NCBI GenBank assembly: GCA_036501425.1
Contig: DASYAI010000046.1
Span: 1-64,000 of the forward strand
Source of the DNA: DATKRB01 sp036501425
GTDB lineage: Bacteria; Actinomycetota; Acidimicrobiia; Acidimicrobiales; RAAP-2
Direction: 5' to 3'
DNA length: 64,000 nucleotides
Under the pieces are notes generated by a model, which saw only the letters and a program-made list of their open reading frames with translations, had not been told where the DNA came from and ran no database searches. Made by a program: the position numbers and the translations under genes. Every line of letters starts with the position of its first letter. Positions within the stretch are counted from its first letter, which is position 1. Below, in pieces: positions 33,842 to 41,598 of the stretch.

Positions 33842-33903
33842 GGTCCCCGGGGGTGCCCCGGGCCGCCGTTCCGCCCCGGTCCCCGGGGGTGCCCCGGGCC
33901 GCC
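33842..33903. repeat. 26-bp direct repeat with 36-bp period
   Basis: GGTCCCCGGGGGTGCCCCGG plus GCCGCC occurs at 33842-33867 and again at 33878-33903; a related CCCCGGGGGCACCC follows. It lies just before the likely start of the BTAD gene, so it may be part of the leader or encode a SPGVPRAA-type low-complexity N-terminus. Confidence 0.8.
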
Positions 33904-33921
33904 ACCCCGGGGGCACCCGAG

Positions 33922-34689
33922 GTGGAGATCCGGGTGCTCGGGCCGATCGAGGTCGTCGGCGCCAGCCGGGCGTTCGAGCGGACCGCCAGCCTCGAGCTGG
34001 TGGTCTACCTGGCCATGCATCCCCGGGGCGTCACCACCGATGCCTGGGCGACCGCGCTGTGGCCCGATCGACTGGCGGCCCCGGCCACGCTGCACTCGAC
34101 CGCCTCCGCCGCCCGGCACGCCCTCGGTCGCTCGGCGGCCGGGACGTTCCATCTGCCTCGGGGTCGGGCCCGGCTGCGCCTGGCCAGCTCGGTCGCCGTC
34201 GACTGGTGGCGCCTGGGGGCGCTGGCCGGGTCGCCCGACCCCGAGCGGTGGCTCGAGGGGCTCCAGCTCGTCCGCGGTCGCCCGTTCGAGGGCCTGCGGG
34301 CGCTGGACTGGACGGTGCTGGAGGGCTTTGCCGCCGACACCGAGGAGGTGGTCGTCGGGCTCGCCCTCCGGCTGGGCGAGTCCCGGCTGGGGGCAGGGGA
34401 CGGCGACGGGGCGGCGTGGGCGGCGCAGCGGGGGCTGCTGGCGGCGCCGTTCGACGAACGGCTGCACCGCCTCGTCCTTCGGGCGGCCGACCTGCGGGGG
34501 AACCGGTCCGGGGTGGAGTCGGCCATGGGCCGGCTGCTGCGCCTCCTCGGCGCGGAGGGGCTCCCACCGGAGCCGATCGCGGCCGGCGGCATCCCCCCCG
34601 GATGGGCCGAGCTGGTCCACCCCGAGACGCTCGAGCTCTACCGTTCGCTCTCGGGCCGCGCCACAGGGGGGGCCTGCGTCAGGCGGTAG
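33922..34689 (+). CDS. BTAD-domain (SARP-like) protein
   Basis: 255 aa if started at GTG 33922 (VEIRVLGPIEVVGAS), the usual beginning of SARP-type regulators; GTG 33763 would add 53 low-complexity residues coded by repeats. An N-terminal winged-helix OmpR-like DNA-binding half (LVVYLAMHPRGVTTDAWATA, LWPDRLAAPATLHSTASAAR) is followed by a bacterial transcriptional activator helical domain (AAPFDERLHRLVLRAADLRG). It lacks the NB-ARC/TPR part of large SARPs. Likely a transcription regulator; targets unknown, perhaps the neighbouring envelope genes. Confidence 0.75.
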   Translation: MEIRVLGPIEVVGASRAFERTASLELVVYLAMHPRGVTTDAWATALWPDRLAAPATLHSTASAARHALGRSAAGTFHLPRGRARLRLASSVAVDWWRLGALAGSPDPERWLEGLQLVRGRPFEGLRALDWTVLEGFAADTEEVVVGLALRLGESRLGAGDGDGAAWAAQRGLLAAPFDERLHRLVLRAADLRGNRSGVESAMGRLLRLLGAEGLPPEPIAAGGIPPGWAELVHPETLELYRSLSGRATGGACVRR

Positions 34690-34702
34690 GGTTCCACCCG
34701 CC

Positions 34703-35488
34703 ATGGCACGAGGGTCGACGGGGAGATCGGTGCAGCGTGCGGGCGCCACCGGCGGCGGGCGCACGTACCGGGGCCAGATCCCGGTCAACTGGTATGCGGC
34801 GGTGGTACTGATCGTGGTCGTCGGCCTGGTCTCGATCGTCTACTCGCGCTCGGAGTACCGGCGCCCGAACACCGCGGTCGCGCCCACCAAGGGGACCACC
34901 TGGTACGCCGGGATCTCCTTCGACATCTGCGGCAAGCAGGAGGCGGCGCTGCCGGCGAAGTCCTCCACCACCGGCATCTCGACCAGCGGCAACGGCGTCA
35001 TCGTGATCTCGCCTACGACGGCGGCCCAGGCGGGCAACCACGCCACGCTGGGCCGCTTCGTCGCCGGCTACAAGGGCCTCCAGATCAGCGCCGACGCGCT
35101 GCAGTACCCGGGCATGGCCCGCCTGGCCAACGGCGACACCTGCCCCTCGGGGACGCCCGACGCCGGCAAGAAGGGCTCGGTCGTGATCGAGAGCTGGCCC
35201 AACGTGGAAGCCAAGACCTCCACCCGGGTGACCGGTGACCCCGCCGATTTCAAGATCCCCCAGACGTCGCTGATCGGTGTGGGGTTCGTGCCCAGCGGGA
35301 CGAAGCTGCAGAAGTCGGCCAGCGTCGAGGTCGCGGTCCTGCAGGCCGCCGCCGCGGCCGAGTCGGCGACCACCACGACCACCGCGCCCGGGTCGACCAC
35401 CACGACCACTGCGCCCGGCTCGACCACGACGGCGCCCGGGTCGACCACCCCGACCACCGCCGGGTCGACCACCACCACCGCCAAATAG
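34703..35488 (+). CDS. Single-pass exported protein with Thr-rich tail
   Basis: 261 aa. N-terminal cytosolic basic region, a membrane anchor (WYAAVVLIVVVGLVSIVYS, about 30-48), then an external domain with two cysteines (FDICGKQEAALPAK and GDTCPSGTPDAG) that may form a disulfide. The tail is a TTTTTAPGS repeat of about 35 residues, which suggests a cell-wall-spanning stalk. Function unknown. Its TAG stop shares a base with the GTG of the nucleotidyltransferase gene, so it is the first gene of the envelope-sugar group. Confidence 0.8.
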   Translation: MARGSTGRSVQRAGATGGGRTYRGQIPVNWYAAVVLIVVVGLVSIVYSRSEYRRPNTAVAPTKGTTWYAGISFDICGKQEAALPAKSSTTGISTSGNGVIVISPTTAAQAGNHATLGRFVAGYKGLQISADALQYPGMARLANGDTCPSGTPDAGKKGSVVIESWPNVEAKTSTRVTGDPADFKIPQTSLIGVGFVPSGTKLQKSASVEVAVLQAAAAAESATTTTTAPGSTTTTTAPGSTTTAPGSTTPTTAGSTTTTAK

Positions 35489-36564
35489 TGCGAGCAGTCG
35501 TCCTGGTCGGCGGCGAGGGCACCCGCTTGCGTCCGCTGACCTACAGCGCACCCAAGCAGATGCTGCCCATCGTCGGCGTGACCATGATCGAACGGGTGCT
35601 GGGCTCGCTGGCGGCGCATGGCGTCGACCGGGCGGTGCTGTCGCTCGGGTACCTCCCCGACGTCTTCGTCGGCGCCTATCCCGAGGGGGTGGCGGCGGGG
35701 GTCCGCCTCTCCTATGCGGTCGAGCCCGAGCCCTACGACACCGCCGGCGCGGTCCGCTTTGCCGCCGAGTACGCCCAGATCGACGAGACCTTCGTGGTGG
35801 TCAACGGCGACGTGCTCACCGACCTGGACCTCGGCGCGCTGGTGGGGTTCCACCAAGCCCGAGGAGCCGAGGGCACGGTCGCCCTGCACCCGGTGGCCGA
35901 CCCCTCGGCGTTCGGCGTCGCGGTCCACGACGCGCAGGGTCGGGTCACCGAGTTCGTGGAGAAGCCCCCGCGAGACCGGTCGCCCAGCAACCTGATCAAC
36001 GCCGGCACCTACGTCCTCGAGCCGGCGGTGCTGGCACGCATCGCGCCCGGCCGGCGCGTCTCGATCGAGCGGGAGACCTTTCCGGCCATGGTCCGTGACG
36101 GGACGCTGTACGCGTCGGCCGACGACGCCTACTGGCTGGACACCGGGACCCCGTCGGCGTACCTGCAGGCCCACCGCGACCTGTTGGCGGGCCGTCGAGG
36201 GGGGATCCCCTCGCCCGGCGCCGTCGAGCACCAGCCCTCGATCTGGACGACGGGCACACCGGTGATCGAGGGCGACGTGGTCGCCCCGAGCTGGCTGGGC
36301 GACGGCGCGTCGGTGGCCCCGGGCGCCGTCGTGTCGGGTTCCTCGCTGGCGGCGGGGTGCGTGGTGGAGCAGGGGGCCAGCGTCGTCGACTCGGTGCTGC
36401 TGGCCGGGGCCCGGGTGGCTGCCAACGCCAGCGTCGCCGGCTCGGTGCTCGGACCGGGCTCCACCGTCGGCGAGCGCTGCGACGTCCGACCGATCTCGGT
36501 TCTCGGTGCTGGGGCGGTGGTGGCCTCGGGCACAATGGTGGACGGGAAACGGGTACCGGCCTGA
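35488..36564 (+). CDS. Mannose-1-phosphate guanylyltransferase-like nucleotidyltransferase
   Basis: 358 aa, GTG start coupled to the previous gene (TAGTG). N-terminal nucleotidyltransferase with VVLVGGEGTRLRPLTYSAPK and VVVNGDVLTDLDL, then EFVEKPP; the C-terminal third is a left-handed beta-helix of hexapeptide repeats (VIEGDVVAPSWLGDGASVAP). This matches the actinobacterial GDP-mannose pyrophosphorylase (ManB/Rv3264c type), which makes GDP-mannose for PIMs and glycans. Glucose-1-P thymidylyl/uridylyl activity cannot be ruled out. The phosphomannomutase at 56738 would provide its substrate. Confidence 0.85.
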   Translation: MRAVVLVGGEGTRLRPLTYSAPKQMLPIVGVTMIERVLGSLAAHGVDRAVLSLGYLPDVFVGAYPEGVAAGVRLSYAVEPEPYDTAGAVRFAAEYAQIDETFVVVNGDVLTDLDLGALVGFHQARGAEGTVALHPVADPSAFGVAVHDAQGRVTEFVEKPPRDRSPSNLINAGTYVLEPAVLARIAPGRRVSIERETFPAMVRDGTLYASADDAYWLDTGTPSAYLQAHRDLLAGRRGGIPSPGAVEHQPSIWTTGTPVIEGDVVAPSWLGDGASVAPGAVVSGSSLAAGCVVEQGASVVDSVLLAGARVAANASVAGSVLGPGSTVGERCDVRPISVLGAGAVVASGTMVDGKRVPA

Positions 36565-36604
36565 CGGGGAACGGCCTGATGGGGAACGGAGAGCAGACCA
36601 CCGC

Positions 36605-37579
36605 ATGCGCACGTTGGTGACCGGAGGAGCGGGGTTCATCGGGTCGACCCTGGTCGAGCGGCTGCTGGCCGACGGGCACCAGGTCGACGTGGTCGACGAC
36701 CTCTCGACCGGATCACTCGTCAACCTGGCCGACGCCCGGGCGACGGCGGGCCGGCGCCTGACCATCCACCAGCTCGACGTACGGCTGGAGGACCTGGTCG
36801 AGCTGATGGTGCACCGGCGCCCTGAGGTGGTGTTCCACCTCTCGGCGCTCGACGACGTGGCGGCGTCGGTGCGCGACCCGCGGGCCGACGCGGCGGTCAA
36901 CGTCCTCGGCTCCATCAACGTGCTGGAGGGAGCCCGAGCCGCCGGTGCCGAGCGGGTGGTCGTGGCGGCGAGCGGGCTGTCGCTGTACGGGGCACCGGCG
37001 GCCGCCGACCTGCCGATCCGCGAGTCCCAGGTCCATCGCCCCCTGTCGCCCGCCGGCGTCTCGAAGAAGGCGGTCCTCGACTACCTCGTCGCCTACCGCG
37101 AGCTCCACGCGCTGGAGTTCGCCGCCCTGGCCCTCTCCAACGTCTACGGCCCGCGGCAGCGACCCGAAGGGGGCGTGGTGGCGGCGTTCGCCCACGCACT
37201 GGCGTCGGGCTCCGCCCCGACGATCTGGGGCGACGGCAAGCAGACCCGGGACTTCGTCTACGTCGACGACGTCGCCGACGCCTTCGTGCGCGCCGCGAGC
37301 CGCGGGGGTGGCCTGGTCTGCAACGTCGGGACCGGCAAGGAGACCTCGGTCAACGAGCTCTACCGGTTGCTGGCGGCCCAAGCAGGGGTGGCGATCGAGC
37401 CCCGCCGAGGCGCCCCCCGGCCGACCGACGTCCGGAGGAGCTGCCTCAACGTCGAGCGGGCAGGCATCCAGCTCGGATGGCGGTCGTGGACGCCGTTGGC
37501 CGACGGGCTCCGGGCGGTGTGGATGGACGCCACCACCCGGTCGCGCCCGCCGCGCCAGGTGTCGCGGGCCTCGGGCTGA
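36605..37579 (+). CDS. NAD-dependent epimerase/dehydratase, catalytic Tyr replaced
   Basis: 324 aa from ATG 36605. Extended SDR with TGGAGFIGSTLVERL, VVDDLSTGS, FHLSALDDVAASVRDP and YGPRQRPEGGV, closest to UDP-glucose 4-epimerase/UDP-xylose synthase-like enzymes. In place of P-Y-G-x-S-K it reads SPAGVSKKAV: the catalytic Tyr is Ala while the Lys remains. It may be inactive, use another residue, or have a binding role. It lies 40 bases after the nucleotidyltransferase gene. Confidence 0.85.
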   Translation: MRTLVTGGAGFIGSTLVERLLADGHQVDVVDDLSTGSLVNLADARATAGRRLTIHQLDVRLEDLVELMVHRRPEVVFHLSALDDVAASVRDPRADAAVNVLGSINVLEGARAAGAERVVVAASGLSLYGAPAAADLPIRESQVHRPLSPAGVSKKAVLDYLVAYRELHALEFAALALSNVYGPRQRPEGGVVAAFAHALASGSAPTIWGDGKQTRDFVYVDDVADAFVRAASRGGGLVCNVGTGKETSVNELYRLLAAQAGVAIEPRRGAPRPTDVRRSCLNVERAGIQLGWRSWTPLADGLRAVWMDATTRSRPPRQVSRASG

Positions 37580-37620
37580 GCCGACCGGGTCGGTCCGGCC
37601 CGGCCTTCAACGGAGGGCGC

Positions 37621-38379
37621 TCAGCGGAAGAGGTCCTCGGCGGGCGGCCGGACGATCTCGTCGGCGACCGAGCCGGGACGCAGCCAGGACGCCGGTAGGC
37701 CCCGGACGATCACCGCCGGGACCCCGGCCGCCTTGCCCATGACCAGCTCGGCCGCACCGGCGATCTCGTCGGCCACGCAGATCTCGGTTGCCACCAGCTC
37801 GCGGCCCGAGGCGTCGATCGTGCCCCGCAGGTCGATCACCGCGGCGACGCCGGCGCACCCGATGGCCACGTCGGTGACGCCCCGGCGCCAGGTGCGCCCG
37901 AAGGTGTCCGACACGACCACGCCGACGCGCTGGCCGGTCCGGCGCTCGAGGCTCGATCGGATCCGGCGGGCCGAGCGGTCGGGGTCCACCGGCAACAACG
38001 CCGCCGTGCCCTCGGCCATGTTGGACAGGTCGATGCCGGCGTTGGCACAGATGAAGCCGTGGGTGGTCTCGGTGATGAGCAGCTCCCCGCGCCGCCGCAG
38101 CACCCGTACCGCCTCGTGCTCCACCAGGGCTTCCTTGGCCGCCGGGTCGTCGGCGTCGATCGGCACGACCCGGCCCTCGGCCTTGGACACCACCTTCTGG
38201 GTGACCACCAGCACGTCACCGTCGGTGAGGCGGGGGCCGTCGGGCCGGCGGGCCAGGGCGGCGACGATCTCCTCACCCAGGTCGGTCCCGCCGGTGATCT
38301 CGCCCACGCCCAGTACCGGGACGACCGACAGGACGGCGGCGGCATCGGCCGGCTCGGGCACGGTCGAGGACGCCGGCAC
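37621..38379 (-). CDS. cofE: Coenzyme F420-0:L-glutamate ligase, single domain
   Basis: 252 aa, GTG start. CofE fold: LGVGEITGGTDLGEEIVAAL, VLVVTQKVVSKAEGRVV, ETTHGFICANAGIDLSNM and VVSDTFGRTWRRG. It adds glutamates to F420-0 with GTP. Mycobacterial FbiB has a second, nitroreductase-like domain (total about 450 aa) that reduces dehydro-F420-0; it is absent here, as in archaeal CofE. Follows cofD by 4 bases. Confidence 0.92.
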   Translation of the reverse strand: MPASSTVPEPADAAAVLSVVPVLGVGEITGGTDLGEEIVAALARRPDGPRLTDGDVLVVTQKVVSKAEGRVVPIDADDPAAKEALVEHEAVRVLRRRGELLITETTHGFICANAGIDLSNMAEGTAALLPVDPDRSARRIRSSLERRTGQRVGVVVSDTFGRTWRRGVTDVAIGCAGVAAVIDLRGTIDASGRELVATEICVADEIAGAAELVMGKAAGVPAVIVRGLPASWLRPGSVADEIVRPPAEDLFR

Positions 38380-38383
38380 CTGC

Positions 38384-39316
38384 TCAGGCGCCGAGGTCGA
38401 GGAGGTGCCGGGCCAGTCGGGCCGCCTGGGCCCGGTCGGCCATCACCGTCGCTGCCACCACGCAGCGCACGCCCTCGCGCTCGACCGCCGGTGCCAGGTC
38501 GGCGTCCGCCTGGTCGATCACCAGCGTGCCCACCCACGGGGCGTAGAGCCGCGCCACGCCCACGACCGACGACTCGTGCCCGAGCTCGCGCAGCAAGCGG
38601 TCCGCCGGCCCCTTGAGGGCCGCCCCGGCGACGATCGGCGACACGGCGACCACCGACTCGCGCCGGGCTCGGAGGGCCGCCTCGATCCCGGGGACGGCGA
38701 GGATGGGACCGATCGACACCACCGGGTTCGACGGGCAGACGACCACGGTCTCGGCCGATTCGAGCGCGGCCAGCACCCCGGGCCCGGGCACCGCGGCGTC
38801 GGCGCCCTCGAAGCGGACCGCCCGGACGGGCACGGCGTGGGCGAGGCGCACGAAGTAGTGCTGGAAGGCGACCTCGGTCGACGACTCCCCGGCCAGGGCC
38901 AGGCGGGTCCGGACGGGATCGTCGGACATCGGGAGCAGCCGGACCCCGATGCCTCGGCGTGCTGCGAGCTCCGCGGTCACCACCCCGAGCGTCGCCCCCT
39001 CGCTCAGCCGCTGGGTGCGGAACAGGTGTGTCGCCAGGTCCCGATCGCCCAACTTGAACCAGGTCTCGCCGCCCAGCACCTCCAGCTCGGCGGCGGTGGT
39101 CCACGTCTCGTCGGCCACGCCCCACCCGGTGACCTGGTTGTCCAGCCCGGCCAGGGTGTAGGTCACCGTGTCGAGGTCGGGGCTGATGTGCAGGCCGTGG
39201 AGCACCAGGTCGTCGCCGGTGTTGACCACCGCGGTCACCCTCGACCGCTCGACCACCTCCACCACGCCGGCGAGGAGCCGTGCCGCACCCACGCCGCCGG
39301 CCAGGAACGTGAGCAT
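38384..39316 (-). CDS. cofD: 2-phospho-L-lactate/enolpyruvyl transferase (F420)
   Basis: 310 aa starting MLTFLAGGVGAARLL; the GGVGAARL, VVNTGDDLVLHGLHISPDLD and VSIGPILAVPG segments are CofD/FbiA signatures. It moves a phospho-lactyl or phosphoenolpyruvyl group onto Fo to form (dehydro-)F420-0. In M. tuberculosis fbiA and fbiB are also adjacent and near sugar-nucleotide genes. Transcribed towards cofE; divergent from the beta-lactamase-like gene by 40 bases. Confidence 0.93.
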   Translation of the reverse strand: MLTFLAGGVGAARLLAGVVEVVERSRVTAVVNTGDDLVLHGLHISPDLDTVTYTLAGLDNQVTGWGVADETWTTAAELEVLGGETWFKLGDRDLATHLFRTQRLSEGATLGVVTAELAARRGIGVRLLPMSDDPVRTRLALAGESSTEVAFQHYFVRLAHAVPVRAVRFEGADAAVPGPGVLAALESAETVVVCPSNPVVSIGPILAVPGIEAALRARRESVVAVSPIVAGAALKGPADRLLRELGHESSVVGVARLYAPWVGTLVIDQADADLAPAVEREGVRCVVAATVMADRAQAARLARHLLDLGA

Positions 39317-39356
39317 CGGTGCAGCCTATGCCGGGGCCGGTACGCTCTCCATTGCC

Positions 39357-40199
39357 ATGGAGGCCCTCCGTGCGGTCGTGGACTGGCCGGTCACCGCGGC
39401 GGCGGCGGTCGTCGTCGGCGCCGCCGGGCCGGACTCGTGGGCCACCCGGCGGCGGGGCGACGAGGGGCGAACCTACCCCTGGGCCTCGGTGACCAAGCTG
39501 TGCACCGCCTGGGCGGTCCTGGTGGCGGTCGAGGAGGGCAGCGTGTCGTTGGACGACGCGCTGGGCCCCCCGGGGTCCACGGTGGCGCACCTGCTCTCCC
39601 ACGCCTCCGGGCTGGCGCCCGACGACGACCAGGTGCTGTGGCCGCCGGCCCGGCGCCGGGTCTACTCGAACCGGGGCTACGAGCTTCTGGCCGAGCACGT
39701 CGCCGCCCGGACCGGGTTCTCCTTCGCCCAGTACGTCAAGGAGGCGGTGCTCGACCCGTTGGGCATGGGCGGCGCCCGTTGGCAACCCGGCGGCTCGGCT
39801 GCCGCGGGCCTCGAGGGGACACCGCGCGACCTGGCCGCCCTGGCGGGCGAGCTGCTGTGGCCCCGCCTGGTGTCGGCGCCCACGATCGAGCGGGCCACCT
39901 CGGTGGTGTTCCCCGGCATCGACGGGGTCCTGCCGGGGTTCGGGCGGCAGCGCCCGTGCGACTGGGGGCTCGGGCCCGAGCTGCGCGGCACCAAGGCCCC
40001 GCACTGGACCGGGATGACCAACAGCACCCGGACCTTCGGGCACTTCGGACAGAGCGGCGCGTTCGTGTGGGTGGATCCCGAGGCGGAGGTGGCGCTCGCC
40101 TCGGTGAGCGACCGGGCCTTCGGGGAGTGGTCCCGGCGCCGCTGGCCCGCGCTGGCCGATGCGGTCCTGGCCGAGCTCGGCCGGCCGGCGCCGGCCTGA
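39357..40199 (+). CDS. Serine hydrolase, beta-lactamase class C fold
   Basis: 280 aa. SxxK is present as ASVTKLCT, YxN as YSNRGYELLAEHVA, and a late FGHFGQSGAF stands where KTG/HTG is expected. No signal peptide is visible, so it is likely cytosolic, like many esterase-type members (PBP4*/EstB group). Substrate unknown. The upstream frame overlaps cofD antisense and is not coding. Confidence 0.85.
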   Translation: MEALRAVVDWPVTAAAAVVVGAAGPDSWATRRRGDEGRTYPWASVTKLCTAWAVLVAVEEGSVSLDDALGPPGSTVAHLLSHASGLAPDDDQVLWPPARRRVYSNRGYELLAEHVAARTGFSFAQYVKEAVLDPLGMGGARWQPGGSAAAGLEGTPRDLAALAGELLWPRLVSAPTIERATSVVFPGIDGVLPGFGRQRPCDWGLGPELRGTKAPHWTGMTNSTRTFGHFGQSGAFVWVDPEAEVALASVSDRAFGEWSRRRWPALADAVLAELGRPAPA

Positions 40200-40260
40200 G
40201 AGCAGACCCCGCTTGAGTGCCGTGTGGAAGGCTCGCTTGGTGCCCCTCGACCCGGTCGCG

Positions 40261-40308
40261 CCGACGGTGGGCGGGGACCCAGCACCGACGGTGGGCGGGG
40301 ACCCAATA
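40261..40308. repeat. 24-bp tandem duplication before first GT4 gene
   Basis: CCGACGGTGGGCGGGGACCC followed by AGCA, then the same 20 bases followed by AATA. It sits directly before the likely GTG start at 40312; if a start at 40222 is used it codes APTVGGDP twice. Confidence 0.8.
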
Positions 40309-40311
40309 CCC

Positions 40312-41598
40312 GTGGTGCGGGTGGCGGTGGACGCCACGCCGTTGCTCGGACGGCCGACCGGGGTCGGGGTGTTTTGCGCCGGCATCCTGGGCGCCCTGGG
40401 CGCCCGGGTCGATCTGGAAGTCGGGGCCTATGCGGTCAGCTGGCGCCGCCGGGCCGGTATCACCGCGCTGGTGCCCCCGGGGGTCCGGGTTCGCCAGCGG
40501 GCCATGCCGGCGCGGCCCTTGCACGCCGCCTGGCGCCACCTCGACCACCCGGTCGCCGAGCGGTTCGTCGGCCCGAGCGACGTGGTGCACGGCACCAACT
40601 TCGTGGTGCCGCCGACCGGCCGAGCCGCCGCGGTGGTGACCGTGCACGACCTGACGCCGCTGCGCTACCCCGAGCTCTGTGACCCGGCGACGTTGCGCTT
40701 CCCCGACCTGGTGCGCCGAGCCCTGCGCCGGGGTGCCTGGGTGCATACCCATTCCGACTACGTCGCGGCCGAGGTGGCCGAAGCGTTCGGCATCGACCCC
40801 GGACGGGTCCGGGCGGTCGCTCCGGGCGTGCCGGCGGCGGGCCCGGCTGTGGATCGGGCCGTCGCTCCGGCAGTGGATCGGGCGGTCGCTCCGGCAGTGG
40901 ATCCCGCGACCGGCCAGTCCGCGACCGGCCGGCCCACGCCCGGCCGGGGCGGGGGGAGCGAAGCAGGGGAACCCGGAGGAGGACCCCGGTCGCCGGTCTT
41001 GCCGGCCGGAACGGGGCGTTACGTGCTGGCCGTCGGCACCGCGGAGCCCCGCAAGGACCTGCCCGGACTGGTCGGCGCGTTCGACGAGGTAGCCGCCGGT
41101 CGACCCGACGTCGCGCTGGTCCTGGCCGGGCCCGACGGGTGGGGTACGGCGGCGCTCGAGGAGGCGATCGGTGCCGCGCACCATGCCCGACGCATCGTGC
41201 GGACCGGTTGGCTCGGGGACACGGCGCTCGACGCGCTGGTCCGGGGCGCCACGGTGCTGGCCTACCCGTCGCGCTACGAGGGCTTCGGCCTCCCGCCGTT
41301 GCAGGCGATGGCGGCCGGGGTGCCGGTCGTCGCCACCCGGGCAGGGTCGATTCCCGAGGCCCTGGGCGACGCCGCGGTGCTCGTCGGGGTGGGCGACCGA
41401 GAGGGCCTGGCCGCCGCGATCGCCGCGGTCCTCGACGACGACGAGCACCGCCAGGACCTCGTCGGCCGCGGGTACTCGCGGGCCCGGCGCTACACGTGGG
41501 AGCGCTGCGCCGACGGTCTCGACCTGCTCTATCGGGCCGCGCTGGCCGAACGAGCGGCCGGACCCGGCCGGTGGCCCAATCGGCGGGGGGATCGGTGA
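40312..41598 (+). CDS. GT4 glycosyltransferase (first of three)
   Basis: 428 aa from GTG 40312 (VVRVAVDATPLLGRPTGVGV); GTG 40222 is possible but would begin in a duplicated stretch. GT-B enzyme: VVTVHDLTPLRYPELC, LAVGTAEPRKDLPGLVGAFD, then YEGFGLPPLQAMAAGVPVVA with the E-x7-E nucleotide-sugar site. Between the two Rossmann halves there is an unusual insert with VDRAVAPA repeated. Likely uses a GDP- or UDP-sugar in building an envelope glycan. Its stop overlaps the next gene (GTGA). Confidence 0.85.
   Translation: MVRVAVDATPLLGRPTGVGVFCAGILGALGARVDLEVGAYAVSWRRRAGITALVPPGVRVRQRAMPARPLHAAWRHLDHPVAERFVGPSDVVHGTNFVVPPTGRAAAVVTVHDLTPLRYPELCDPATLRFPDLVRRALRRGAWVHTHSDYVAAEVAEAFGIDPGRVRAVAPGVPAAGPAVDRAVAPAVDRAVAPAVDPATGQSATGRPTPGRGGGSEAGEPGGGPRSPVLPAGTGRYVLAVGTAEPRKDLPGLVGAFDEVAAGRPDVALVLAGPDGWGTAALEEAIGAAHHARRIVRTGWLGDTALDALVRGATVLAYPSRYEGFGLPPLQAMAAGVPVVATRAGSIPEALGDAAVLVGVGDREGLAAAIAAVLDDDEHRQDLVGRGYSRARRYTWERCADGLDLLYRAALAERAAGPGRWPNRRGDR
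40849..40935. repeat. 24-bp and 15-bp tandem repeats in the GT4 gene
   Basis: GTGGATCGGGCCGTCGCTCC plus GGCA at 40849-40872, repeated at 40873-40896 with one change, then a partial unit and GCGACCGGCC twice (around 40907 and 40921). In frame, it codes VDRAVAPA repeats in an interdomain linker. Confidence 0.8.
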
